Below, piece by piece: positions 1 through 6,362 of a stretch of DNA of 10,000 bases (the first letter of the stretch is position 1; each line of letters begins with the position of its first letter). The notes under the pieces were generated by a model, which worked only from the letters and a program-made list of their open reading frames with translations, was not told the origin of the DNA and did no database searches. The position numbers and the translations under genes were made by a program. Origin of the DNA: Monoplex corrugatus (taxonomy: Eukaryota > Mollusca > Gastropoda > Littorinimorpha > Ranellidae); assembly GCA_030674185.1 (NCBI GenBank), contig JAPXFY010000023.1:17774762-17784761 (forward strand), read 5' to 3'.

Positions 1-577
1 CCTGCCGCATGGCATTGGCGATCATAGACTTCCATCTGTCTCTGTCTCTTGTTGTCCCAAGCATCTCCTCCACCCTCCCTGTCCCCAGCCACTCTGCAAG
101 TCCGTCTAATATCTTCTCCCTGGGTCTACCTGGTGCTCTCTTTCCCTCCAGCTTTCCCGTTGTGACCAGGTGCTCCAAATCCCTTTCCTCATAAAATGGC
201 CTATAAATGTTGCCTGTCTTTTCCTAATCTTCCTTATGAGTGATCTGCTTGTTTCTTTTCTTTGCTGTCCACGGAACTCTCAACATTCTTCTTAGAAACC
301 ACATCTCGGCTGCCTCAATCTTGTTCTGGCTTTGTTTGTTGACTGTCCACGCCCCACAACCATATAGCAGTATTGGTTCTATATAACATTCAAGAACTCT
401 CTTCCTGATGTTAATTGATAGGCATTTGTTGGTAACAATGCTTTTTCATCTTCTTGAATGCTGTTTTGGTTTAGCTTATTCTGCTGGCTATCTCTGATGT
501 GCATCTGCTGTCTGGTGAAATAATTGTTCCCAGGTATTAAAACTTATCAACCTGTGTCAAGGTTGTGCCATTTGCTG
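1..577 (-). pseudogene. LINE ORF remnant, thumb and C-terminal tail, multiply broken
   Basis: Read from 577 to 1, homologous pieces appear in alternating frames: KITANGTTLTQVDKF, a TAA at 537-539, YLGTIISPDSRCTSEIA, another TAA at 471-473, TKTAFKKMK, a shift near 440, NIRKRVLECYIEPILLYGCG, AWTVNKQSQNKIEAAEMWFL, a stop and shift near 235, RKIRKRQATFIGHFMRKG, a shift near 185-190, then KLEGKRAPGRPREKILDGL and RDRDRWKSMIANAMRQ. The last block is the usual end of this kind of LINE protein, so only a few residues lie beyond position 1. Damage is denser here than in the palm. No plus-strand gene is supported: open frames on that strand are antisense shadows. Confidence 0.83.
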
Positions 578-1345
578 TTATTTTTTACATGAGGGGATTT
601 CATCTTTTTTACTGATCACCATGACTTCAGTCTTCCTGCTGTTTAGTTCCAAGCCTTTACCTTTGCTTTCTATTTCTAGTATATTCACAATGTTTTGTAG
701 GTCCCTTTCATTTTCTGCAATTAGCACGATGTCATCTGCGTATCGAATGCTGTTTATCATTTTTCCTCCATCTTTTAATCCAGGGTCTTCTTCTATGTTT
801 CTCATGATGTTTTCGCTGTAAAGTGAAAACAGATCTGGTGACAAAACACATCCCTGTCTGACTCCTCTTTTGATGTTTTGGAAAGAGCTTGTATCGTTTT
901 CTATTCTCATTGCAGCTGTTTGTTCCCAGTACATATTTCTGATCATTCGTGGATCTTTTCCATCAATATTGAGTCTTTCTAGTTGGTTGATCAATTTTTC
1001 ATGTCTTACCTGATCGAAAGCCTTAGTATAATCATCAAAACATAAATACAAGTCATTATTCGTCTCGATTGACCTCTCTATAATAGTTCTTAGGATGTAC
1101 TTGGTATTAATAGTTCCTTTCCCTTCCACAAGTCCACACTGTTCTTCTGCTATTTCTCTTTTGATTCTATTCCTTGTCCTCATCATGATTACTCTTAACA
1201 GTACTTTTGTTACATGACTCATCAAATTGATTGTGCGATGGAGTTCGCATTCTATAGCCCCTGTCTTCTTTGAAAGTGCAATGAAAATTGATTTTGACAT
1301 ATCTTTGGGGATTTTTCCAGTGTCGTAAATTTCATTTAGGAGGTC
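578..1345 (-). pseudogene. LINE reverse transcriptase catalytic (palm) domain, longest intact piece
   Basis: This is the longest open segment. It is open from about 1345, with its first Met codon at 1300; counting from that Met it has 240 residues. Motif A is visible at residues 87-96 (CFDDYTKAFD, with the metal-binding Asp before Tyr), motif B at about 145-163 (RGVRQGCVLSPDLF) and motif C as YADD at 187-190, about positions 731-742. All catalytic aspartates are still present, so this block alone would look functional, but both flanks are frameshifted. The Met at 1300 is internal to the original ORF and is not a real start. The segment ends at a stop after VISKKDEIPSCKK, where a one-base shift continues the family sequence (KITANGTTLTQVDKF). 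This is a relic rather than an active gene. Confidence 0.9.
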
Positions 1346-1838
1346 TTATTTTTCCAACACCAAATTCCTCCAGGGCTTCAATCATCTCTGCAGTAATGTT
1401 GTCTGGTCCTGGGGCTTTTCCTGGTTTCATCTTTTTCAGTGCTGCTCTAACTTCATCTTTCATTATGGGTGGTCCTTCAAAGTTCTTTTTTATAATGTGT
1501 TCTTTTCCGTCATCTTCAAAAAGGTCTTTAATGTACTCTCCCCATCTGTCTAATGTTTTGTCTTTTTCCGTGATAAGCGTGCCATCTTTCGATTTTAAGC
1601 AACCAGTTGATGTGCATGTACTTTTCCTGTGGACAATTTCTTCAGTTCGTCTGTACATACCCTGAGGATCGATTTTGTGTCGGTCTTCTGTTTCTTTGCA
1701 TTTTGTGTTCAGCCAACTTCCTTAGCGTCTTTGCACCTATTCCTGATTTCGTTATTTATCTTCTTGTATATCTCCTCGTTTCTCTTTGCCTTCCTCCGTT
1801 CCTCCATCAAGCCCAAAATTTGTGTGTCATCCATATGA
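1346..1838 (-). pseudogene. LINE ORF remnant, pre-RT and finger region
   Basis: Translation starts abruptly at 1838 with a charged helix-like stretch (ILGLMEERRKAKRNEEIYKK) and continues to about 1709, where a TGA closes the frame. Shifting frame near 1714 restores a typical continuation (LNTKCKETEDRHKIDPQG, then MYRRTEEIVHRK from 1658). This reads on to the RT finger motif KMKPGKAPGPDNITAEMIEAL, the K-x-G-K-A-P-G-P-D block characteristic of LINE reverse transcriptases. A second frameshift near 1345 separates it from the palm domain: the natural continuation (DLLNEIYDTGKIPKDM) lies in a different frame. Seen directly: motifs, stops and frame changes. Known: the order of these blocks in LINE ORFs. 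Confidence 0.85.
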
Positions 1839-1955
1839 ATATGAATATGAATATAAATATGAATATGAATATGAATATGAATATGAATATGAATATGAAT
1901 ATGAATATGAATATGAATATGAATATGAATATGAATATGAATATGAATATGAATA
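1833..1955. repeat. (GAATAT)n hexanucleotide microsatellite, about 20 copies
   Basis: About 20 near-perfect tandem copies of ATGAAT/ATATTC, with one early variant (ATAAAT near 1855). The array begins within a few bases of the 5' truncation point of the LINE. It is open in several frames (Met-Asn or His-Ile dipeptides), but these are repeat artefacts. Confidence 0.97.
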
Positions 1956-2131
1956 AGCCAGATGTGTGTAGTGCCTGCTCTCAACAACACATACACGTTA
2001 GTGACACTAAAATAAACCACTACAAGAAACAGCCAGGTAAGTCAGAGGGAGTGGGGTGAGCCAGGCTATGGTAAACCTTTGTAGATTTCACAGCTGTTTT
2101 GAAGGAGGAAGTTGATCAAAATAGTTTTTCT
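1956..2131. other. Short unique spacer, no gene seen
   Basis: Non-repetitive sequence between the hexanucleotide array and the polypyrimidine tract. I looked for a further lectin exon on the minus strand (a W-x-G-L type block or paired cysteines) and found none. No RNA gene is evident. Confidence 0.5.
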
Positions 2132-2242
2132 CTCTCTGTTTCTGTCTCTCTGTCTCTCTCTTTCTTTCTCTCTGTCTCTCTCTTTCTCTCTTTCTCTCTC
2201 TCTGCCTCTCTTTCTCTCTTTCTCTTTCGCTCTCTCTCTCTT

Positions 2243-2291
<49 letters not shown>

Positions 2292-2293
2292 AT
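2132..2293. repeat. (TC)n-rich polypyrimidine tract
   Basis: About 160 bases almost purely C and T on the plus strand, built from TCTCTC, TTTCTC and TGTCTC words, with a purer (CT)n core at about 2255-2280. On the transcribed (minus) strand of the lectin gene it is a polypurine GAGA tract, so it would not act as a splice pyrimidine tract for that gene. Mirror-like purity makes triplex (H-DNA) formation conceivable; this is inference only. Confidence 0.95.
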
Positions 2294-2348
2294 TTATCTG
2301 TTAGCAATACAGATATACAAAGTAATAATACTGAGTGTTAAAGACGTT

Positions 2349-2625
2349 GATACAGATATAAGTAGATTGTTGTGGAAGAAGGGGTTAACGAAATTGCTAA
2401 TGGATGATTGGAGGAAAGACAGGTACAAAAGTAAACAGAGAAAAAACAAACAGACATGGATACAGACGGGAGCAGGGAGAAGACAGAACACAATAAAAAC
2501 AACAGATAAACAAAGAAACAAACAAAAAAGAAATGGATACACACGTCAGCAGGGGGAAAACAGAACACAATAAAAAGAGAAAAACAAACAAACAAACAAC
2601 AAACAAAACAGGCATGGATACACAC
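2349..2625 (-). repeat. Tandem and decayed duplications of the exon C end / 5' splice site
   Basis: The block at 2613-2634 (plus strand GGATACACACGTCAGCAGGG, the reverse complement of the exon C end and its donor) recurs almost exactly at 2532-2553 and more loosely at 2455-2476, a spacing of 77-81 bp. An A/C-rich stretch (AGAACACAATAAAAA) follows copies 2 and 3. A fourth, older copy at 2349-2392 instead resembles the coding part upstream of the donor: its minus-strand reading NFVNPFFHNNLL parallels exon C NSVNNFFHDTLL. The block is therefore interpreted as serial duplication of the exon-intron boundary into the following intron. It is T-rich on the minus strand, so hydrophobic open frames here are not evidence of membrane segments. 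Confidence 0.7.
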
Positions 2626-2753
2626 GTCAGCAGGGTGTCGTGGAAGAAGTTGTTGACGGAGTTATTATGGATACTGGCCAGGTCACCTCCATAGGCACGA
2701 CAGAAGTTCAAGGCGTCACTCCAGGATTTCTGGCTGCTAGAAGCCGTGATTGC
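2626..2753 (-). CDS. Exon C: N-terminal part of the second visible CTLD
   Basis: The 128 nt encode 42 codons plus two bases. The reading is AITASSSQKSWSDALNFC, then RAYGGDLASIHNNSVNNFF and HDTLL. KSW-x-x-A-x-x-x-C is the alpha-1 helix block and GGDLASIH the following strand of C-type lectin-like domains; this Cys normally pairs with the last Cys of the domain. NNS is a potential N-glycosylation site. The start was chosen at the ATCAG acceptor because exon B ends in phase 0, and this gives CYK followed directly by AITAS. The acceptor has no good pyrimidine tract: a TTGA tetranucleotide array runs to within about eight bases of it. The donor is uncertain: CTGAC|GTGTGT at 2625 is weak, and GGAG|GTGACC upstream (about 2680) is an alternative. 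The rest of this CTLD is not found further left in the window. Confidence 0.75.
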
Positions 2754-2756
2754 CTG

Positions 2757-2944
2757 ATACATCAATCAATCAATCAATCAAACAACAATCAATTAATCAA
2801 CCAACCAGTCAATCAATCAACCAGTCATTCAATCAACCAGTCAATCAACTAATCAATTAATCAATCGAACAGTCAATCAATCAATCAACCAATCAATCAA
2901 TCAACCAACCAGTCAATCAGTCAATCAATTAATCAATGAACGAG

Positions 2945-2976
<32 letters not shown>

Positions 2977-3005
2977 CCAATCAATCAATTAATCAATCAA
3001 TCAAT
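2757..3005. repeat. (ATCA)n tetranucleotide array
   Basis: Imperfect tandem CAAT/ATCA units, with interruptions such as CCAGTCA and TTAATCA, starting directly upstream (in gene sense) of the exon C acceptor. It forms the first part of an approximately 1-kb tetranucleotide block that fills most of this intron. Confidence 0.95.
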
Positions 3006-3585
3006 CAACTGAACAACCAACCAACTAACCAATCAACTGACCAACCAACCAACCAACCAACCAACTAACCAACCAACCAACCAACCAACCAATCAACTGA
3101 CCAACTAACTAACAAACCAACCAGCCAATCAACTGACAAACCAACCAATCAACTGACCAACCAACCAACCAACCAACCAACTAACCATCTGACCAACCAA
3201 CTAACCAACTAACCAACCAACTACCCAACCAACTAACCAATCAACTAACCAACTAACCAACTAGCCAGCCAACCAACCAACCAACCAATCAACTAACCAA
3301 CTGACCAACCAACCCAACAACCAACCAACCAACCAACCAACCAACCAACTAAACCAACCAACCAACCAACTGACCAACCAACCAACTAACCAACTAACCA
3401 ACCAACCAACCAACCAACCAACCGACCGACCGACGACCAACTAACCAACTAATCAACCAACTAACCAACCAACCAACAACCAACCAACCAACCAACCATC
3501 CAACCAACCAACCAACAACTAACCAACCAACAAACCAACCAACCAACCAACCAACCAACCAATCAACCAACTTGACTGACTGACT
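3006..3585. repeat. (CCAA)n tetranucleotide array
   Basis: Nearly 600 bases of CCAA with CTAA, CTGA and CAAC variants. The plus strand is almost free of G over long runs, giving a strong A/C versus G/T strand asymmetry. It grades from the ATCA array on its left, and the mixture of ATCA, CTGA and CCAA words suggests one drifting tetranucleotide family. No coding potential is claimed. Confidence 0.95.
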
Positions 3586-3770
3586 GGTCGAGTGAGTGAG
3601 TGAGTGAGTGAGTGAGTGAGTGAGTGAGTGAGTGAGTGAGTGAGTGAGTGAGTGAGTGAATGAGTGACTGAGTGACTGACTGACTGATTGAATGACGAAC
3701 CGACTGGCCGACCATCCAACTGACCCACTGCATGACGACTAACTAATGAACTAACTAGCAAGTCAGGTAA
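3586..3770. repeat. (GTGA)n array with degenerate CTGA flanks
   Basis: About 17 perfect GTGA units at about 3592-3660 are flanked on both sides by CTGA-like words (3571-3590 and 3662-3695) that decay into ordinary sequence by 3770. The base composition switches abruptly from A/C-rich to G/T-rich on the plus strand at about 3590. Confidence 0.93.
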
Positions 3771-3849
3771 CTACTGAGCAATTTATTATTCTACTTGCTT
3801 TCGTGGGTTGTCTTCCCTTTCGAGAAACTTGTTTTCTTTCTGTTGTTAC

Positions 3850-4896
3850 TTTTTACCTTGCACCAAGTGTTCTGAAAAGCTGTTTTGTTTTTTTGTTGTC
3901 GATTTTACCTTGTAACAGGTGTTGTATTTGTTGTTCTTACCCCGTAACAGGTGTTTCTGTTTGTCGTTCTTAATTGTGACAGGTGTTGTGTTTGTTGTTC
4001 TTACCTTGTAACAGGTGTTGTGTTTGTTGTTCTTACCTTGCAACATGTGTTGTATTTGTCGTTCTTACCTTGTAACACGTGTTGTGTTTGCTGTTCATAC
4101 CTTGTAACAGGTGTTGTGTTTGTTGTTCTTACCTTGTAACAGGTGTTGTGTTTGTTGTTCTTACCCTGCAACATGTGTTGTGTTTGTCGTTCTTACCTTG
4201 TAACAGGTGTTGTGTTTGTCGTTCTTACCTTGTAACAGGTGTTGTGTTTTGTCGTTCTTACCTTGTAACAGGTGTTTGTCGTTCTTACCTTGTAACAGGT
4301 GTTGTGTTTATCATTTCTACCTTGTAACAGGTGTTGCGTTTGTCGTTCTTAACTTGTAACAAGTGTTGTGTTTGTTGTTCTTACCTTGTAATACGTGTGT
4401 TTGTCGTTCTTACCTTGTAACAGGTGTTTGTCGTTCTTACCTTGTAACAGGTGTTTGTCATTCTTACCTTGTAAAAGGTGTTTGTCATTCTTACCTTGTA
4501 ACATGTGTTTGTCATTCTTACCTTGTAACAGGTGTTTGTCATTCTTACCTTGTAACAGGTGTTTGCCATTCTTACCTTGTAACATGTGTTTGTCATTCTT
4601 ACCTTGTAACAGGTGTTTGTCATTCTTACCTTGTAACAGGTGTTTGTCATTCTTACCTTGTAACAGGTGTTTGTCGTTCTTACCTTGTAACAGGTGTTTG
4701 TCATTCTTACCTTGTAACAGGTGTTTGTCATTCTTACCTTGTAACATGTGTTTGTCGTTCTTACCTTGTAACAGGTGTTTGTCATTCTTACCTTGTAACA
4801 GGTGTTTGTCATTCTTACCTTGTAACAGGTGTTTGTCGTTCTTATCTTGTAACAGGTGTTTGTCGTTCTTACCTTGTAACAGGTGTTTGTCGTTCT
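3850..4896 (-). repeat. Minisatellite made from the exon B 5' splice site, about 35 copies (32-bp then 27-bp units)
   Basis: Each unit, read on the minus strand, contains CACCTGTTACAAGGTAAGA, exactly the last exonic and first intronic bases at exon B (junction 4900/4899). From 4410 to 4896 eighteen copies have an exact 27-bp period with few substitutions. From about 3905 to 4409 the period is mostly 32 bp because of five extra bases (a GTTGT insertion in the plus-strand unit), and copies are more diverged. A remnant at 3850-3875 keeps exon-like AGAACAC upstream of its donor. Variants include donor loss at 4842 (ATAAGA) and a Cys-to-Phe change near 4464. The 27-bp part keeps the exon B reading frame open down to 4381. 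It lies entirely within the intron between exons B and C if the first donor is used. Confidence 0.95.
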
Positions 4897-4899
4897 TAC

Positions 4900-5105
4900 C
4901 TTGTAACAGGTGTTCTCAAAACCAGACCAGCCGTCGGGACAGGGGAGTGGTGCAGTGGTAGTGGGGAGGGTGGTGGTGGCAGGAGTGGTGTAGCCCGCTC
5001 TGGGGTACTGGCAGATGAAAGGTTTGGTGGCACCACAGTCCAAGGTCTGCCACAATCCAATGGGGTGGCTCGTCTGCATGCCTATGCACGTGCTCCGCTC
5101 GTTGC
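4900..5105 (-). CDS. Exon B: end of one CTLD, Thr/Pro linker, start of next CTLD
   Basis: The 206 nt give two bases completing a Gly codon, then 68 codons ending in phase 0. Residues 1-32 (NERSTCIGMQ ... LWQTLDCGATKPFICQY) hold the three C-terminal CTLD cysteines. Residues about 33-54 are a Thr/Pro-rich linker (TTPATTTLPTTT), a likely O-glycosylated spacer. Residues 55-68 (CPDGWSGFENTCYK) are the classic opening of a long-form CTLD with its N-terminal Cys pair. The WND-type calcium motif expected before the penultimate Cys reads LWQTLDC, so classical sugar binding in the first domain is doubtful. The acceptor (GCGCGTGCAG) has a poor pyrimidine tract; the donor AAG|GTAAGA is strong and is copied about 35 times downstream. 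There are no stops, and phases fit exons A and C. Confidence 0.9.
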
Positions 5106-5178
5106 CTGCACGCGCCAAATATAATATTATGCACCGCTATTTTTAGCTTTCCTGTTGTTGTTTTTTTTCTGAGATTGT

Positions 5179-5607
5179 GAAACACGTTTTTTCCCCCTAT
5201 TCTAAGCAGAAACTATGTTGATGAAACACGTTTTTCCCCCTATTCTAAGCAGAAACTATGTTGATGAAACACGTTTTCCCCCTATGCTAAGCAGAAACTA
5301 TGTTGATGAAACACGTTTTTCCCCCTATGCTAAGCAGAAACTATGTTGATGAAACACGTTTTTCCCCCTATTCTAAGCAGAAACTATGTTGATGAAACAC
5401 GTTTTTCCCCCTATGCTAAGCAGAAACTATGTTGATGAAACACGTTTTTCCCCCTATGCTAAGCAGAAACTATGTTGATGAAACACGTTTTTCCCCCTAT
5501 GCTAAGCAGAAACTATGTTGATGAAACACGTTTTTCCCCCTATGCTAAGCAGAAACTATGTTGATGAAACACGTTTTTCCCCCTATGCTAAGCAGAAACT
5601 ATGTTGC
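5179..5607. repeat. 43-bp minisatellite, ten copies
   Basis: GAAACACG marks unit starts at 5179, 5223, 5266, 5308, 5351, 5394, 5437, 5480, 5523 and 5566. Spacing is 43 except where the T run has six or four Ts. Units are almost identical, differing mainly at one base (TATTCTAAG in units 1, 2 and 5, TATGCTAAG in the others) and in T-run length, implying recent expansion. On the minus strand every unit contains TTTCTGCTTAG, a 3'-splice-site-like string. The array sits about 75 bases upstream, in gene sense, of exon B. Confidence 0.97.
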
Positions 5608-5696
5608 TGCACAGTATGCATACTCCATCTATGGTGAGCGTGCATGCAGAGTGTTTTGGTGTTTCTTAAAGCCACTGCACGCATAAAGTCATTAGT

Positions 5697-5766
<70 letters not shown>

Positions 5767-5795
5767 ACAACAACAACAACAAAAACAACAACAAA
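5697..5795. repeat. (ATC)n then (CAA)n trinucleotide microsatellites
   Basis: About 23 perfect TCA units (5697-5766) are followed by ACA/AAC units to about 5795, immediately before the SINE head. Poly-Ser or poly-Met frames here are artefacts. Confidence 0.97.
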
Positions 5796-5796
5796 G

Positions 5797-6058
5797 TGGG
5801 GTGTGTGGCCTGACAGTTATAACACATACTTAGAACAGGAAACTCCCGGGTCTGAATCACAAAACCACACACGGTTTTTCCCTCTTCTATTTGATAGTTT
5901 GTGGTCTGGGTGCTAGTCTTCGGCGATAAACCAAGGTCCCATCTTCAACACGTACACGCTAAAGACCCCATAGCAGCACAAGAATTGTGCCAAAAATCCG
6001 GTTTCATAAGGAAACAAAAATACAGACAAATAAAACAAAACAAAAGAAACACAAAGAA
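5797..6058 (+). mobile_element. tRNA-derived SINE with mollusc-type core
   Basis: A polymerase III box-A-like string (TGGCCTGACAGTT, about 5806-5818) and a box-B-like string (GGGTCTGAATC, about 5848-5858) form a tRNA-like head. It is followed by a body with TGCTAGTCTTCGGCGATAAA and CCAAGGTCCC (5911-5940). From memory, a closely similar string (CTTCGG, then ATAAACCGAGGTCCCGT) is extremely common in mollusc genomic sequence and belongs to a SINE core; this copy seems to lack a few bases between CTTCGG and ATAAACC. An A-rich tail follows (about 6007-6058). Clear target-site duplications were not found, so the edges are approximate. It is inserted in the intron in the orientation opposite to the lectin gene. 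Confidence 0.62.
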
Positions 6059-6362
6059 TGGACACTGTTATATGGTAATAATGTTCTAACGGTGCGCTCT
6101 CCACGGGTACAACAGGCAATCCTAATTTCAATTAGAACATCCATAGTGACAAAATAAGAAACAAATTCTTACACTGATTCTAACCTAACCACCCACCCAC
6201 CAGAAAAAATACAACAACACTAAACAAAACAAAACAAAAACAAACAACAAACAAGCTGTGATAATGTCGTTTATCTCCACTATACAATCACCGTCATGAT
6301 AAACAACAATAATAACGACGACCACCACCAAGTATGTCACCAAGCGGTATGGTTGGAATAAC
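6059..6362. other. Intronic A/C-rich spacer, no gene seen
   Basis: About 300 bases of low-complexity A/C-rich sequence (CAAAACAAAACA, ACAACAAACA, AACAACAATAATAACG). A 9-bp inverted repeat pairs ATGTTCTAA (6081-6089) with TTAGAACAT (6132-6140). I see no exon, RNA gene or regulatory element that I can support. Confidence 0.5.

Larger units (their letters stand above)
1..1838 (-). mobile_element. 5'-truncated, decayed RTE-like non-LTR retrotransposon (LINE)
   Basis: On the minus strand, from 1838 to 1, a nearly continuous series of reverse-transcriptase-like segments can be read in changing frames. They run from the pre-RT region through the catalytic palm to a C-terminal tail rich in Lys/Arg/Trp. 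Phrases such as LYSENIMRN, INSIRYADDIVLIAE and KLEGKRAPGRPREKILDGL match the style of RTE/BovB-type LINE polyproteins, from knowledge of that family. No apurinic endonuclease domain is present upstream of 1838, so the copy is 5'-truncated, as is usual for LINEs made by target-primed reverse transcription. The 3' end of the ORF falls near or just past position 1. At least five frameshifts and several stops show it is dead. It lies downstream of, or in an intron of, the lectin gene in the same orientation. The clade is inferred; another LINE clade remains possible. Confidence 0.88.

Noticed and set aside
9..821. Plus-strand frames at the left edge
   Set aside because: Antisense of the LINE remnant; Ser/Leu-rich composition with no domain recognised.
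1833..1955. Telomere-like repeat
   Set aside because: The unit GAATAT is not a TTAGGG-type telomeric repeat.
1607..2059. Met-Asn and His-Ile dipeptide proteins
   Set aside because: Direct translation of the GAATAT hexanucleotide array.
2338..2765. Hydrophobic minus-strand frame after exon C, resembling transmembrane segments
   Set aside because: Encoded by T-rich intronic sequence with serial duplications; several frames look equally hydrophobic, and the CTLD would be cut off midway.
4395..5124. CRISPR-like regular array
   Set aside because: The repeats are contiguous with no unique spacers, and the context is an intron of a eukaryotic gene.
4363..5124. Cys/Leu-rich plus-strand frames over the exon B array and exon B
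   Set aside because: Antisense of the splice-site minisatellite and of exon B; the minus-strand frame has clear lectin homology and phase agreement.
5595..5620. Similarity of the right-hand edge of the 43-bp array (minus strand GTGCAGCAAC) to the exon B acceptor (GTGCAGGCAAC)
   Set aside because: Only about ten matching bases with a gap, and no extended similarity, so duplication of the acceptor is not supported.
5644..5916. Poly-Ser/poly-Met proteins
   Set aside because: Translation of a pure ATC microsatellite flanked by a SINE.
6081..6140. 9-bp inverted repeat (ATGTTCTAA / TTAGAACAT) as a MITE or terminator hairpin
   Set aside because: Arms are short, the enclosed length is about 42 bases and no target duplication is seen; chance is adequate.
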